Below, piece after piece: positions 32,733 to 41,222 of a DNA stretch of 48,646 nucleotides. Positions within the stretch are counted from its first letter, which is position 1, and each line of letters begins with the position of its first letter. The stretch comes from Schinkia azotoformans LMG 9581 (GTDB taxonomy: Bacteria; Bacillota; Bacilli; Bacillales; Bacillaceae_J): the NCBI RefSeq assembly GCF_000307855.1, contig NZ_AJLR01000046.1:1-48646 (forward strand). The letters are read 5' to 3'. Both the position numbers and the translations under genes were made by a program. The notes under the pieces are model-generated. The model ran no database searches. It was not told the origin of the DNA and worked only from the letters and a program-made list of their open reading frames with translations.

Positions 32733-32869
32733 AAATATATTTGATGGGGATCTAGCTGGACATGCATAATTAACTTGTCCCCTTTCATAAGCTATTACTA
32801 GCCTAAAGCGTAGTATTAGCTTTTAGTCTCATATCCTGTCAAATCGTACCGTCAAAAACGGTCTTTTTT
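32733..32869 (+). ncRNA. candidate structured small RNA
   Basis: Between the promoter and an ACCGT/ACGGT terminator (32848-32869, then TTTTTT) there is no ORF but three nested or successive pairings: GGGGA/TCCCC, AAGCTATTACTA with TAGTATTAGCTT (near-perfect), and the terminator stem. The RNA would be about 137 nt and end 6 bases from the XRE gene on the other strand. Possible roles are a trans-acting sRNA or an antisense control of the repressor. Evidence is structural only. Confidence 0.45.
32848..32869 (+). terminator. rightward terminator opposite the XRE gene end
   Basis: ACCGT pairs with ACGGT around CAAAA and six T residues follow. No protein gene reads into it from the left, implying an RNA gene. 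Confidence 0.68.
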
Positions 32870-32874
32870 AATGT

Positions 32875-33129
32875 CTACTCGATAGTATCGGAACTATCAA
32901 TTTCCTCGTCAACCCATTCGTAAAAATCATCCGTTTTACATTTGCATATCTTGGCTAAAATGAATAATCGTTCTACATTTGGTTTAGATCTTCCAGTGCA
33001 CCAGTTTGAAATTGTCTTTAAATTTACCCCTTTTCCTTTACCTTCATATTCCTCTATTTTCATAACGATATAATCTCTTGTATACCCACTTTTCTTTATC
33101 ATTTCAGCGACTCTCGGAACTAATTTCAT
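32875..33129 (-). CDS. XRE family repressor (84 aa)
   Basis: An 84-aa Cro/CI-type helix-turn-helix protein: YTRDYIVMKIEEYEGKGKGV, then NLKTISNWCTGRSKPNVERLF (recognition helix about residues 36-50), then LAKICKCKTDDFYEWVDEE. AATGAGGTGATTTT precedes ATG 33129. It is divergent from the FtsK-containing module, whose promoter lies in the shared intergenic region, so it probably controls that module. Confidence 0.85.
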   Translation of the reverse strand: MKLVPRVAEMIKKSGYTRDYIVMKIEEYEGKGKGVNLKTISNWCTGRSKPNVERLFILAKICKCKTDDFYEWVDEEIDSSDTIE

Positions 33130-33222
33130 AAAATCACCTCAATGTTTTTTTTCTGCATTCATTTTAAATTTCCTTCTTTTGTCTTTGAATCCAATTTGAT
33201 TTATACAGAAAGGTAAAATAAT

Positions 33223-33251
33223 TTGGAATATATTAATCATACCGATAATAT
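33223..33251 (+). promoter_or_regulatory. putative promoter of the RHH-FtsK module
   Basis: TTGGAA (33223-33228), 17 bases, then TAATAT (33246-33251), each four of six consensus bases, about 36 bases before the first ATG. It lies in the region divergent from the XRE repressor. Confidence 0.4.
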
Positions 33252-33286
33252 CATTTACCAAAGACCAACGGAAAGGAAGTGTTTAT

Positions 33287-33565
33287 ATGAGCGCGAACAA
33301 ATGGGTAAGATCAATTAGCTTTAACAGGACCAATCCGGATGACATTAAGCGGCTAAAGTACATCGGCAAAAAGTCATTTTCAAAGTTTGTAAAAAAGTTA
33401 ATTGATGAAGAAATTCAAAGGCAAAAAACGGTAACACCTGTCGATCTTACCAAAACCGCTACACCACAAGTGCAGCAACAGGTACTACCAAAAAAGCAGA
33501 ACCAATCGATAGCACCATCAATACCGAAAATGAACGTTAAAATCGGAGGGAAAGAGTATGTTTGA
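33287..33565 (+). CDS. small RHH-like DNA-binding protein (92 aa)
   Basis: The first 48 residues (WVRSISFNRTNPDDIKRLKY, then GKKSFSKFVKKLIDEEI) have the strand-helix-helix layout of ribbon-helix-helix or mobilisation auxiliary proteins; the rest is Gln/Pro/Thr-rich and disordered with a C-terminal MNVKIGGKEYV. GGAAAGGAAGTGTTTAT precedes ATG 33287. It overlaps the FtsK gene by 8 bases. It may recruit the translocase to DNA; that is inference. Confidence 0.72.
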   Translation: MSANKWVRSISFNRTNPDDIKRLKYIGKKSFSKFVKKLIDEEIQRQKTVTPVDLTKTATPQVQQQVLPKKQNQSIAPSIPKMNVKIGGKEYV

Positions 33566-34706
33566 TGTTTTGTTAGCAAGTGGTGTTTTAGCTGGTTCGT
33601 TTTATATAAGAAGAGGAGGTACAGATGCACAACGAATTCAGCGAATATGCAGAAAAGCGGGACTGTATGTTAAATACGATGGCAAAGAGGACACAATGAA
33701 GCTGCTAAGAAGTAAGAGGGGCAGCAACTTTATTGAATACGTGTTTAGGATCCCAGAAGGATTAAGCTCTAAAGATTTTATAAAAAAGAAGGACGTAATC
33801 GAAGATGGTTTGAACACTTCTAAAAATACAGTACTGCTCTATTTTAAAAAGGAAAAGTCAGAACGAAAAGAAATAGAGATATCATTTGATAAAGTGCTAA
33901 AAATTAAAGTGTTTAACAAACCCATGCCTGAGCTAGTGCCTTATGAAAACAGCGCCAAAGGATGGAACGTTCCAATTGGACAGAGCCGATCAGCATCAAT
34001 CTATCATGATTTCGAGAAGATTCCACACATCGTCGTTGCGGGGACTACAAGATACGGAAAGTCTGTCTTTTTAAAAAATGCTATTACCACATTAATCGTT
34101 AACCAGTCAGGATCCGTTACGTTTACATTAATCGATTTAAAGGGCGGCTTAACCTTTAACAGGTATCGAACATGTAAGCAAGTCTTAACTGTCGCAAGTG
34201 ACACGGAAAGCGCTCTGGAAGCACTAAGGGAAATTAAAGCTAATATGCAACAGGTTATGGACCATTTAATGCAGTTGGAGGCTGAAAACGTTCAGGAAGC
34301 GGGAAGGAAAGACCGTCACTTTATCGTTGTAGATGAAGCAGCTCAGATAGCTTCAGCTGGTGAGACTGATCGTGAGATCAAAAAAATGAAGGTAGAATGT
34401 GAGCAAATCATTTCAGAAATAGCACGGATAGGTGGGGCCTTGGGATTTCGTATAATCTATGCTACTCAATATCCTACAGCTGACACACTGCCACGACAAG
34501 TCAAACAGAACTGTGACGCTAAATTATGTTTTAAGCTGCAGACCGATGTTGCCAGCCAAGTGGTACTAGATGAAACAGGGGCGGAAAGCCTGCCATTTAT
34601 TAAAGGCCGTGCCATCTATTTGACGGATAGAAAACACATCGTGCAGACGCCATTTATCGAGAATAAACAAATAGAGGATCTGATAGAGGAACGTGGAAAA
34701 AGATAG
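33558..34706 (+). CDS. FtsK/SpoIIIE-type DNA translocase
   Basis: The 382-aa protein has an N-terminal hydrophobic stretch (VLLASGVLAGSFYI), a helical adaptor region, and a RecA-like ATPase: Walker A GTTRYGKS at residues 162-169, IDLKGG at 192-197, Walker B FIVVDEA at 255-261, and an IYATQYPTADTLPRQVKQN sensor segment. These are features of the FtsK/SpoIIIE and conjugative coupling families. ATPases like this are common cargo at the right end of Bacillus prophages and on ICEs and plasmids. It pumps DNA; its substrate here is unknown. Confidence 0.93.
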   Translation: MFDVLLASGVLAGSFYIRRGGTDAQRIQRICRKAGLYVKYDGKEDTMKLLRSKRGSNFIEYVFRIPEGLSSKDFIKKKDVIEDGLNTSKNTVLLYFKKEKSERKEIEISFDKVLKIKVFNKPMPELVPYENSAKGWNVPIGQSRSASIYHDFEKIPHIVVAGTTRYGKSVFLKNAITTLIVNQSGSVTFTLIDLKGGLTFNRYRTCKQVLTVASDTESALEALREIKANMQQVMDHLMQLEAENVQEAGRKDRHFIVVDEAAQIASAGETDREIKKMKVECEQIISEIARIGGALGFRIIYATQYPTADTLPRQVKQNCDAKLCFKLQTDVASQVVLDETGAESLPFIKGRAIYLTDRKHIVQTPFIENKQIEDLIEERGKR

Positions 34707-34816
34707 TCGGAGAAATAGCTTTCGAAGCAGCTACATTTGGTCTTAAGCAATACAAAGCAAAGAAGAAAAAGTCTACTCGTAAGCCAGCTAAGAAAAGAAC
34801 AAAGAGGGGGAAATAA
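34700..34816 (+). other. Lys-rich ORF without a normal start codon
   Basis: In the +2 frame relative to FtsK, from the end of that gene to TAA 34814-34816, a frame encodes WKKIVGEIAFEAATFGLKQ then a Lys/Arg-rich tail (KKKKSTRKPAKKR). No ATG, GTG or TTG starts it, so it could be reached by a rare start, by a frameshift from FtsK, or be a remnant. The tail is suited to nucleic acid binding. Confidence 0.35.
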
Positions 34817-34817
34817 C

Positions 34818-35261
34818 ATGATGTTAACTAATAGAATTCAAACAGTAGGGGCAGTTAATGAGTTTTTATCTGGGGAGTATCGTTATAAAAAAGTGCTTAA
34901 TAAGACAAATAAACGCCTAGCAAAAATCGGCTTAAAGGTAGCCATCACTGTTGTAGCTGGTAGCCTATTTCTCGATATCACAACACCATTGGCATTTGCC
35001 CAAGAAGTAGCTTTACCATCTGTAAAAGAGACTTTTGGAAGTGCGGTTAATACAGCCCTGCAGCCTCTTATCGATGTCTTGAAGGAAATCTCCAAGCCGA
35101 TTGCCGGTGTTATGGTCACTTGGGGTTGCCTCCGATTTATGATTGGTCAACAGGAGCAGGGCATATCAAATATGCAACAGGCGGCAATTGGATATATACT
35201 TGTGCAATTGTCCCCAATTATATTAAAATTGATCACAGGGGTAGGCGATGCTGTAGCATAA
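34818..35261 (+). CDS. three-helix membrane protein of the FtsK module (147 aa)
   Basis: ATG 34818 (or 34821) follows AGAGGGGGAAATAAC; an open frame from a TTG at 34737 lacks a ribosome site. The product has an N-terminal charged part, then hydrophobic helices near residues 40-62, 93-110 and 120-140. The layout (a signal-like first helix ending in LAFAQ, then two spans) resembles VirB2/TrbC-type small pilin-like membrane proteins. Next to an FtsK-type ATPase this suggests a DNA-transfer or membrane-linked module. Function unproven. Confidence 0.72.
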   Translation: MMLTNRIQTVGAVNEFLSGEYRYKKVLNKTNKRLAKIGLKVAITVVAGSLFLDITTPLAFAQEVALPSVKETFGSAVNTALQPLIDVLKEISKPIAGVMVTWGCLRFMIGQQEQGISNMQQAAIGYILVQLSPIILKLITGVGDAVA

Positions 35262-35270
35262 AAAAAAGAA

Positions 35271-35299
35271 GGCAAATAGTTTGCCCACCATTTGCCCAC
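35271..35299. repeat. TTTGCCCAC direct repeats, probable integrase arm sites at the prophage right end
   Basis: TTTGCCCAC occurs at 35280-35288 and 35291-35299 (11-base period), with GGCAAA inverted at 35271-35276. Such clustered arm-type sites are typical next to attachment sites of tyrosine recombinases. Host-type genes start within 250 bases. The core sequence cannot be set because the left end is not in the window. Confidence 0.5.
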
Positions 35300-35461
35300 A
35301 AAGGTAATATATTTTATGATTTTTTATTATAAGCAATAACTTAGAAATGCTTATTTAACGCATTTTGATACATGTTATTACCTATTAATATATACGAAAA
35401 TAATCAAGTTTGAAATGGAAGGGTCTATCGGCTAAACTAAATATGTTTAACCAATTAATGT

Positions 35462-35495
35462 AAGACTCGAGGCTAATCAAATAGCCTCGAGTCTT
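35462..35495. terminator. 14-base perfect hairpin, probably a host terminator
   Basis: AAGACTCGAGGCTA pairs with its exact complement (35482-35495) around a six-base loop; the T-run is weak. It stands between the phage end and yunE and may be the terminator of the host gene on the left of the insertion site. Nothing else coding was seen in 35262-35526. Confidence 0.6.
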
Positions 35496-35526
35496 GTTAT
35501 ATTCATAAGGTAATAGGTGGTGAAGT

Positions 35527-36342
35527 ATGATGGAATGGATTATTTTGTTTTTTCTTGGTTTGTTTTCAGGGGTTGTTGGGAGTTTAATTGGTTTAGGTGG
35601 AGGCATCATTATTGTGCCATCGCTATTGTTTCTTGGCACCTATACAGACTGGATTAGCAATGTAACGCCGCAAATTACGGTTGGAACCTCTTCGTTAGTT
35701 ATTATTTTTACCGGTTTATCGTCGACGTTAATGTTTATGAAGCATAAAACAGTCGATTATATCAGTGGCTTACTCTTTTTTATTGGGAGTGCTCCAGGGT
35801 CAATAATTGGGGCGATGACGAACAAATATTTAAATGCGGAAGAGTTTAGTCTTTATTTTGGACTTTTTATGATATTTATTTCGTTTACTTTAATGATTCG
35901 GGGGAAATTGAAGCCTGTTTCCGCTTCTACGAGCCGCTTTAGGATTAGTAGAACGAATGTGGATGTAAAAGGGAATACAGATACATATAGCTTTAATATC
36001 TTTTTTGGAATTTTTATATCTTTCGTCGTTGGTTTTCTAGGAGGAATATTTGGAATTGGTGGTGGCTCATTAATGGTTCCGGCCATGCTGTTAATATTCA
36101 GATTTCCTGCGCATATTGCAATTGCAACATCAATGTTTCTTATTTTTCTTTCTTCAACAGTCAGTTCATATACCCATTTTACGCTTGGGAATATAGACTG
36201 GCTGATCGCGATTGCCTTAATTCCGGGCGCATGGATTGGAGCAAAATTAGGAGCGATTATTAATCAACATTTAAAAGCTGAAACATTGGTTAAAGTTTTA
36301 CGTGTTACTTTAATTTTGATTGGCATCCGTTTAATTTTATAA
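35527..36342 (+). CDS. yunE: TauE/SafE family permease (YunE-like)
   Basis: The 271-aa protein has about eight hydrophobic spans and both TauE repeat motifs: SGVVGSLIGLGGGIIIVPSL (about residues 17-36) and GFLGGIFGIGGGSLMVPAML (about 173-192). TauE permeases carry sulphite, sulphonates or similar anions across the membrane; the substrate of YunE is not known. TAGGTGGTGAAGT precedes ATG 35527. It begins the conserved yun-yut segment. Confidence 0.93.
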   Translation: MMEWIILFFLGLFSGVVGSLIGLGGGIIIVPSLLFLGTYTDWISNVTPQITVGTSSLVIIFTGLSSTLMFMKHKTVDYISGLLFFIGSAPGSIIGAMTNKYLNAEEFSLYFGLFMIFISFTLMIRGKLKPVSASTSRFRISRTNVDVKGNTDTYSFNIFFGIFISFVVGFLGGIFGIGGGSLMVPAMLLIFRFPAHIAIATSMFLIFLSSTVSSYTHFTLGNIDWLIAIALIPGAWIGAKLGAIINQHLKAETLVKVLRVTLILIGIRLIL

Positions 36343-36421
36343 TCCTTGAAAAAAAGGACAGACACCCATACCAATTCTTCAAATGATCATAAATTGATTA
36401 TGGAAAGGATGTGGTATTTGG

Positions 36422-36724
36422 ATGATTAAAACGGAGCCTATTTTCATAAATGATCACCAATTTACAGCTATTACAATTGCGCTGCCGAAAACAAATTTTA
36501 TGGCGGTGACAAGTGATAAAGGATATATTATGTGCGGTGCTTTAGATGTAGCTTTATTAAATGAAAAGCTGAAGGAGAGAGGAATTATTGCAGGGAGAGC
36601 AGTAGGGGTTCGGACGATTGAACAACTGCTAGAAGCACCTCTCGAATCTGTTACGATCGAAGCTGAAAATCGCGGTATTACAGTGGGAATGCAAGGCAAG
36701 GATGCTTTGCTTAAAATGATCTGA
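36422..36724 (+). CDS. yunC: YunC/DUF1805 family protein
   Basis: The 100-aa product matches YunC: IALPKTNFMAVTSDKGYIMCGALDVALLN, then KERGIIAGRAVGVRTIEQLL and a closing ENRGITVGMQGKDAL. The family has a known fold but no established function. GGAAAGGATGTGGTATTTGG precedes ATG 36422. It lies next to yunE as in B. subtilis. Confidence 0.93.
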   Translation: MIKTEPIFINDHQFTAITIALPKTNFMAVTSDKGYIMCGALDVALLNEKLKERGIIAGRAVGVRTIEQLLEAPLESVTIEAENRGITVGMQGKDALLKMI

Positions 36725-36881
36725 AATGCTTGACTGAAGTGTCTGAGTCTGTATCCAGACACTTTTTGTTTTCAGCAAAATTCGATAAAATTCTATTTCT
36801 TCCGACTAAATTTTGGTATGATAATAATCAGTGAGAAGTAGTATTGATTATTTTTTAGTTAGATAGGGGTATGGTAGTTTT

Positions 36882-38006
36882 ATGAGATTATTATCAACAA
36901 AGTCATTACAAAGGAATATGACACTCGCCAAACCTATCTATAATGGAAAAGGGCAGGTTTTGGTAGGTGAGGGAGTACCGCTAACTCCTCGAATAATTGA
37001 TCGTCTCATTGAGTTAGGAATAACGTATGTTTACATAAGCGACCCTTTTACAAATGATATCGAGCTAAAATCACCAATCTCAGAAAAAACTAAGAAAGAA
37101 GCATTTCAGACAATTGAACAGACATTTGAAGTTGTAAAAAGTGGAAAATCGCTTTCAAATGTATTTCTTTTCGAACAGCTTGGTAAAAAGTTTTCGTTTG
37201 TAGTTCAAGATATTTTGAATCAAATAAAAAATCATACAGATGTCATTTCGTTATTATCTGAAGTATCAGCTTATGATCATTACATATTCACACATTCATT
37301 GAATGTTACGATTTATAGCCTTGCACTCGGTGTAGAACTGAAGCTGCCAGAGCGGAAGCTAGAAGAGCTTGGAATGGGAGCCATGCTTCATGATGTGGGA
37401 AAGATGCTCGTTCCATATGATATTTTGACGAAACCCGGGAAATTAACAAATGAGGAATTTTACGTTATACAGAAGCATGCTGAAGATGGCTTTAATATTT
37501 TGAGGAATATTCCTAATTTGCCGTTAGTTGCTGCTCACTGTGCATACCAGCATCATGAGCGGATGGATGGAAGTGGATACCCAAGGTCATTAGTCGGGGA
37601 AGATATTCATTATTATAGCCGTATTCTAGCGATTACGGATGTATATGACGCTGTAACATCCAATCGAGTTTATCGTCAAGCATTGCTTCCACATGAGGGT
37701 CTGGAAATTTTATATGCAGGTGCAGGGACGAAATTTGATTTAACTATGATTGAAGCCTTTCGGAGATCCATTGCCGCCTATCCAACAGGGTTATCAGTTC
37801 ACCTAAATGATGGCCGAAAAGGGATTGTTATTAGACAAAACACCGGCACAAGCGAAAGACCGGTGATTAGAATTATTGAAGATCATGGAGCCCGTGTGCA
37901 AACACCATACGAATTAGACTTACTGAAAGAACTCTCCGTTGTTATTGTTGAAACAGATACAACCTTATTAGGAAAAAATGAAATAGTCCCGCCTAAACAA
38001 ACATAG
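36882..38006 (+). CDS. HD-GYP domain protein, putative cyclic-di-GMP phosphodiesterase
   Basis: The 374-aa protein has an N-terminal DUF3391-like part (about residues 1-115), an HD pair in MLHDVGKM (His170, Asp171) and the GYP-type HHERMDGSGYP (224-234), then a C-terminal strand domain (about 290-360). HD-GYP proteins hydrolyse c-di-GMP. The start TATGATAAT extended -10 lies about 60 bases upstream (36818). In B. subtilis the corresponding slot holds yunD, a nucleotidase, so this is a replacement of gene content. Confidence 0.9.
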   Translation: MRLLSTKSLQRNMTLAKPIYNGKGQVLVGEGVPLTPRIIDRLIELGITYVYISDPFTNDIELKSPISEKTKKEAFQTIEQTFEVVKSGKSLSNVFLFEQLGKKFSFVVQDILNQIKNHTDVISLLSEVSAYDHYIFTHSLNVTIYSLALGVELKLPERKLEELGMGAMLHDVGKMLVPYDILTKPGKLTNEEFYVIQKHAEDGFNILRNIPNLPLVAAHCAYQHHERMDGSGYPRSLVGEDIHYYSRILAITDVYDAVTSNRVYRQALLPHEGLEILYAGAGTKFDLTMIEAFRRSIAAYPTGLSVHLNDGRKGIVIRQNTGTSERPVIRIIEDHGARVQTPYELDLLKELSVVIVETDTTLLGKNEIVPPKQT

Positions 38007-38029
38007 ATTGTTGTTAAGGGGGGATTTTT

Positions 38030-38776
38030 TTGGCTAAATTCAGGCGGCGTTTTCCTAGGAGAGGACCCTTACCTACTAAAACTGTATTTATTATAACGTT
38101 TGTTATCTTTACCCTTTTTACTTTTCAAGGGTTATGGATTATAAATAAAGGCATTGAACCGACGTTAATGAGTATTGCTGAAAGCAAGGCAGAGCAATTT
38201 GCAACGTTAGCCATTAACGAAGCATTAAGAGAAAAAATTGCAGAGAGTGATAAGCAAATTGAGGATTTAGTCATTATCGAGAAATCAGAGGACGGCAGAG
38301 TCTCAACTATCGGATGGGATACGGCGCAAATAAGAAATTTTTTATGGGAATCAACACAAGTAGTGCAAGATTATTTGCATGCAATTGAAAGAGGAGAAAT
38401 TCCTCCGTCTCGTTTAACGGGGGAACATATAACAATGGATCAAAAAGGGATAATTGCAGAAATTCCATTGGGTCAAGCAACTGGAAATGTGTTATTGGCA
38501 AACTTAGGTCCAAAGATCCCAGTTCGGTTTTCAATGGTTGGTGAAGTAAATACAGATGTAAAAAATGAAATGACTGAATATGGAATTAATAATGTCTTAA
38601 TAAAACTATTCGTTAATGTAATCGTAAAAATTCAAGTGATAATTCCATTTAAATCAAATATGATAACCGTTTCAACAAATATTCCAATAGATATACGAAA
38701 TATCAACGGAGAAGTACCGTACTTCTACAATAGTGGTGAAGGAGGAGAACCCTCGATAGAAGCACCGCTGCCTTAA
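38030..38776 (+). CDS. yunB: sporulation protein YunB
   Basis: The 248-aa product has the YunB opening (Arg-rich KFRRRFPRRGPLP, then a membrane helix VFIITFVIFTLFTFQGLWII, about residues 19-38), a helical stretch, and a C-terminal beta region (VRFSMVGEVNTDVKNEMTEYG; NVIVKIQVIIPF). It acts in spore formation in B. subtilis; sigma-E control is known there. TTG 38030 follows AAGGGGGGATTTTTT. Confidence 0.92.
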   Translation: MAKFRRRFPRRGPLPTKTVFIITFVIFTLFTFQGLWIINKGIEPTLMSIAESKAEQFATLAINEALREKIAESDKQIEDLVIIEKSEDGRVSTIGWDTAQIRNFLWESTQVVQDYLHAIERGEIPPSRLTGEHITMDQKGIIAEIPLGQATGNVLLANLGPKIPVRFSMVGEVNTDVKNEMTEYGINNVLIKLFVNVIVKIQVIIPFKSNMITVSTNIPIDIRNINGEVPYFYNSGEGGEPSIEAPLP

Positions 38777-38792
38777 TATTATAGTAATTTTT

Positions 38793-38837
38793 GGGGACGG
38801 CTGACCGCAAAAGAATTGCGGCAGCCCCTATTTTATT
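38793..38837. terminator. bidirectional terminator between yunB and lytH
   Basis: CCGCAA/TTGCGG, GGCTG/CAGCC and further G/C pairs form a long stem, followed by TATTTTATT. It serves convergent genes. Confidence 0.78.
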
Positions 38838-38848
38838 CTAATATTAAT

Positions 38849-39850
38849 TTATTTCTTCTTCCTTTGCTGTCTTTCCTGTCTCTCCCAGTTACGCAACGAA
38901 GGATACGGATCAAAGGACCATTCTGTCATGCCGTTATCTTTATAGATTCCGTAATGCAAATGTGGCGGGAACTTTCCAGATGTACCTGGAGGGCCATAGC
39001 CGGAACTTCCAACGTAGCCAATCACTTCGCCGGCTTCAACTAATTGGCCAGGCTTTAATTTACCCTCAAAACCGGATAAATGAGCATAGTAGTGATAATT
39101 ATTATTTAGATCACGAATACCGACTCTCCAGCCGCCGTATTTATTCCAGCCTTTTAGCTCAATGACACCATAACTTGTAGACCGGACAGGGGTCCCGTAC
39201 CCGGCAAAAATGTCAGTGCCTTCATGGATGCGAATGCCGCCCCATCCTCTTCTGTCGCCCCATGTGCTTCGGTAGGAATAATTCCATCTTAATGGTACCG
39301 GAAAAGCATGTTTATCCACAATGTCTAAACCGTATTTTTCAAATAAAAGAGCATTGTTTATGATAATACCGACAGCTTTGTCTCGTTTGTAATACTCCCA
39401 AAGCGCAATTTTTATATTCTTTTTATCAAAACCAAAGTCAGCTATATAATTGGCAAATGTAAATAAAACATCCTCGTCATCATTTTGGTCTGCTAATCCA
39501 TCTCCATTTCCATCCAAGCCAATGCCTCCGAAAAACTGAATTGTCTTTGCGTTCGTATCATTTAATTCTGGGTTTAGAGGGCCAGCCCATTGTCGTGGAG
39601 AAAAATATATTCCAATAAACCCTTGTTCCTTAGGGATATCCTTTCGAGCACGCCGGGTGCTCCGTTCATATTGGTCGATGGCACCTAAGTAGTACCAAGG
39701 GATTTGCGTGATGGCTTCTACTTTTTTATATAAGGCTAATCTTTCGTTATAAATATCTTCGGGTTTCTTTTGTGTATTTGCTTTTGTAAGGTCTGGATCT
39801 ATACTCAGGCAAAATAAAAGTAAGAGTATAAAAATGACAGTCCGCTTCAC
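38849..39850 (-). CDS. lytH: LytH-like M23 peptidoglycan endopeptidase
   Basis: The 333-aa product has a signal-type N-terminus (VIFILLLLFCLSIDPDLTKA), a long helical domain (AITQIPWYYLGAIDQYERS; about residues 40-190) and a C-terminal M23/LytM domain with IHEGTDIFAGYG (HxxxD zinc motif), YHYYAHL and PHLHYGIY (HxH). In B. subtilis LytH is an L-Ala-D-Glu peptidase acting on spore cortex muramic acid. GTG 39850 is chosen because GAAAGGGGAA lies upstream; the frame is open to 39907. Confidence 0.92.
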   Translation of the reverse strand: MKRTVIFILLLLFCLSIDPDLTKANTQKKPEDIYNERLALYKKVEAITQIPWYYLGAIDQYERSTRRARKDIPKEQGFIGIYFSPRQWAGPLNPELNDTNAKTIQFFGGIGLDGNGDGLADQNDDEDVLFTFANYIADFGFDKKNIKIALWEYYKRDKAVGIIINNALLFEKYGLDIVDKHAFPVPLRWNYSYRSTWGDRRGWGGIRIHEGTDIFAGYGTPVRSTSYGVIELKGWNKYGGWRVGIRDLNNNYHYYAHLSGFEGKLKPGQLVEAGEVIGYVGSSGYGPPGTSGKFPPHLHYGIYKDNGMTEWSFDPYPSLRNWERQERQQRKKK

Positions 39851-40010
39851 AACGTCAAATTCCCCTTTCGCAAATGAATTACTATTTATAGTTTGCAAAA
39901 AAACCAAAAATTAATAGGTGGAAAATGGAGTCAAATATTCGAAAAGTAGAAAAGGTGAGTGCATTATGGTAAATTGAACACTATACAATCTATCGTTTGG
40001 AGTGATGTAA

Positions 40011-40916
40011 GTGAAAGACAATCATGTTCCTAATAGAAAACCTGAATGGCTAAAAATTAAGTTAAATACAAATGAAAACTATACAGAATTAAAAAAATTA
40101 ATGCGGAATAAAGAATTACATACAGTTTGTGAAGAGGCAAAATGCCCGAATATCCACGAATGCTGGGGCGAAAGAAGAACAGCGACCTTTATGATCCTTG
40201 GTGATGTGTGCACAAGGGCATGTCGATTCTGTGCGGTTAAAACAGGTCTTCCAACAGAAACGGACTTGGAAGAACCAAAACGGGTTGCTGAATCAGTGAA
40301 AGCGATGAATTTAAAGCATGTTGTCATCACAGCCGTTGCCCGGGATGATTTAAATGACGGCGGTGCATTCATTTTTGCTGAAACTATAAGGGAAATACGA
40401 AAAAGTTCGCCATTAACTTCAATCGAAGTTTTGCCGTCAGATTTAGGGGGAAATATCGAAAGCTTAAAGCTTTTAATGGACGCCAAGCCGGATATTTTAA
40501 ACCATAATATTGAAACAGTTCGAAGACTTTCTGATCGAGTTCGTTCGAAAGCGAAATATGACCAGTCTTTGAAATTCCTTTATAATGCCAAACAATTTCA
40601 ACCGAGTGTTCCAACGAAATCGAGCATTATGATCGGATTAGGGGAAACAACGGAAGAAATCATCGAAGCCATGACGGATTTACGGGTACATGATGTTGAT
40701 ATTTTGACGATTGGTCAATACCTGCAGCCGACGAAAAAGCATCTGTCGGTGGAAAAATATTATCATCCGAATGAATTTACCGAGTTGAAAAAGACTGCTT
40801 TTGAAAAAGGCTTCAAGCATTGCGAAGCCGGGCCGCTTGTAAGGTCATCTTATCATGCCGATGAGCAGGTAGAAGCAGCTGCTAAAAATGCTGAAAATAA
40901 AGAAAACTATGCCTGA
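40011..40916 (+). CDS. lipA: lipoyl synthase
   Basis: LipA inserts two sulphur atoms into octanoyl groups on E2 and GcvH proteins, giving lipoyl cofactor. The 301-aa radical SAM enzyme shows both cluster sets: C40, C45, C51 ([12 protein letters not shown]) for the auxiliary cluster and C67, C71, C74 (CTRACRFC) for the radical SAM cluster, followed by [10 protein letters not shown] and [16 protein letters not shown] 40011 has GGAGTGATGTAA upstream. It is divergent from lytH and leads to yutD. Confidence 0.97.
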   Translation: MKDNHVPNRKPEWLKIKLNTNENYTELKKLMRNKELHTVCEEAKCPNIHECWGERRTATFMILGDVCTRACRFCAVKTGLPTETDLEEPKRVAESVKAMNLKHVVITAVARDDLNDGGAFIFAETIREIRKSSPLTSIEVLPSDLGGNIESLKLLMDAKPDILNHNIETVRRLSDRVRSKAKYDQSLKFLYNAKQFQPSVPTKSSIMIGLGETTEEIIEAMTDLRVHDVDILTIGQYLQPTKKHLSVEKYYHPNEFTELKKTAFEKGFKHCEAGPLVRSSYHADEQVEAAAKNAENKENYA

Positions 40917-40949
40917 GATATGGTGAAATAAGGGATAAGAGGTGAGAGG

Positions 40950-41222
40950 ATGTTAATCAACGGGGTACAATATGAGCTCGTAGAGGATTACCGAAATGGA
41001 TTTAATGAAGATGCGATCAAAGAACGTTACAGTGATATTTTAAATAAATATGATTATATTGTTGGTGATTGGGGTTATAATCAATTGCGTTTAAAAGGAT
41101 TTTTTGATGATTCCAATCAAAAGGCAGCACCAGATACGAAAATTAGTACACTGTCCGAGTATCTGTATGAGTATTGCAATTTTGGCTGTGCGTATTTTGT
41201 TATAAAAAAATTAAAAAAGTAA
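40950..41222 (+). CDS. yutD: YutD family protein
   Basis: The 90-aa protein has the YutD (DUF1027) layout: a strand, a NGFNEDAIKERYSDILNKYDYIVGDWGYNQLRLKGF segment in two parts, and C-terminal EYLYEYCNFGCAYFVIKKL with paired Cys. Function unknown, broadly conserved in Bacilli after lipA. AAGAGGTGAGAGG precedes ATG 40950. Confidence 0.92.
   Translation: MLINGVQYELVEDYRNGFNEDAIKERYSDILNKYDYIVGDWGYNQLRLKGFFDDSNQKAAPDTKISTLSEYLYEYCNFGCAYFVIKKLKK

Noticed and set aside
35271-35299. TTTGCCCAC repeats as a short CRISPR-like array
   Set aside because: Only two 9-base units with a 2-base spacer; far too short for a CRISPR array and better explained as integrase arm sites.
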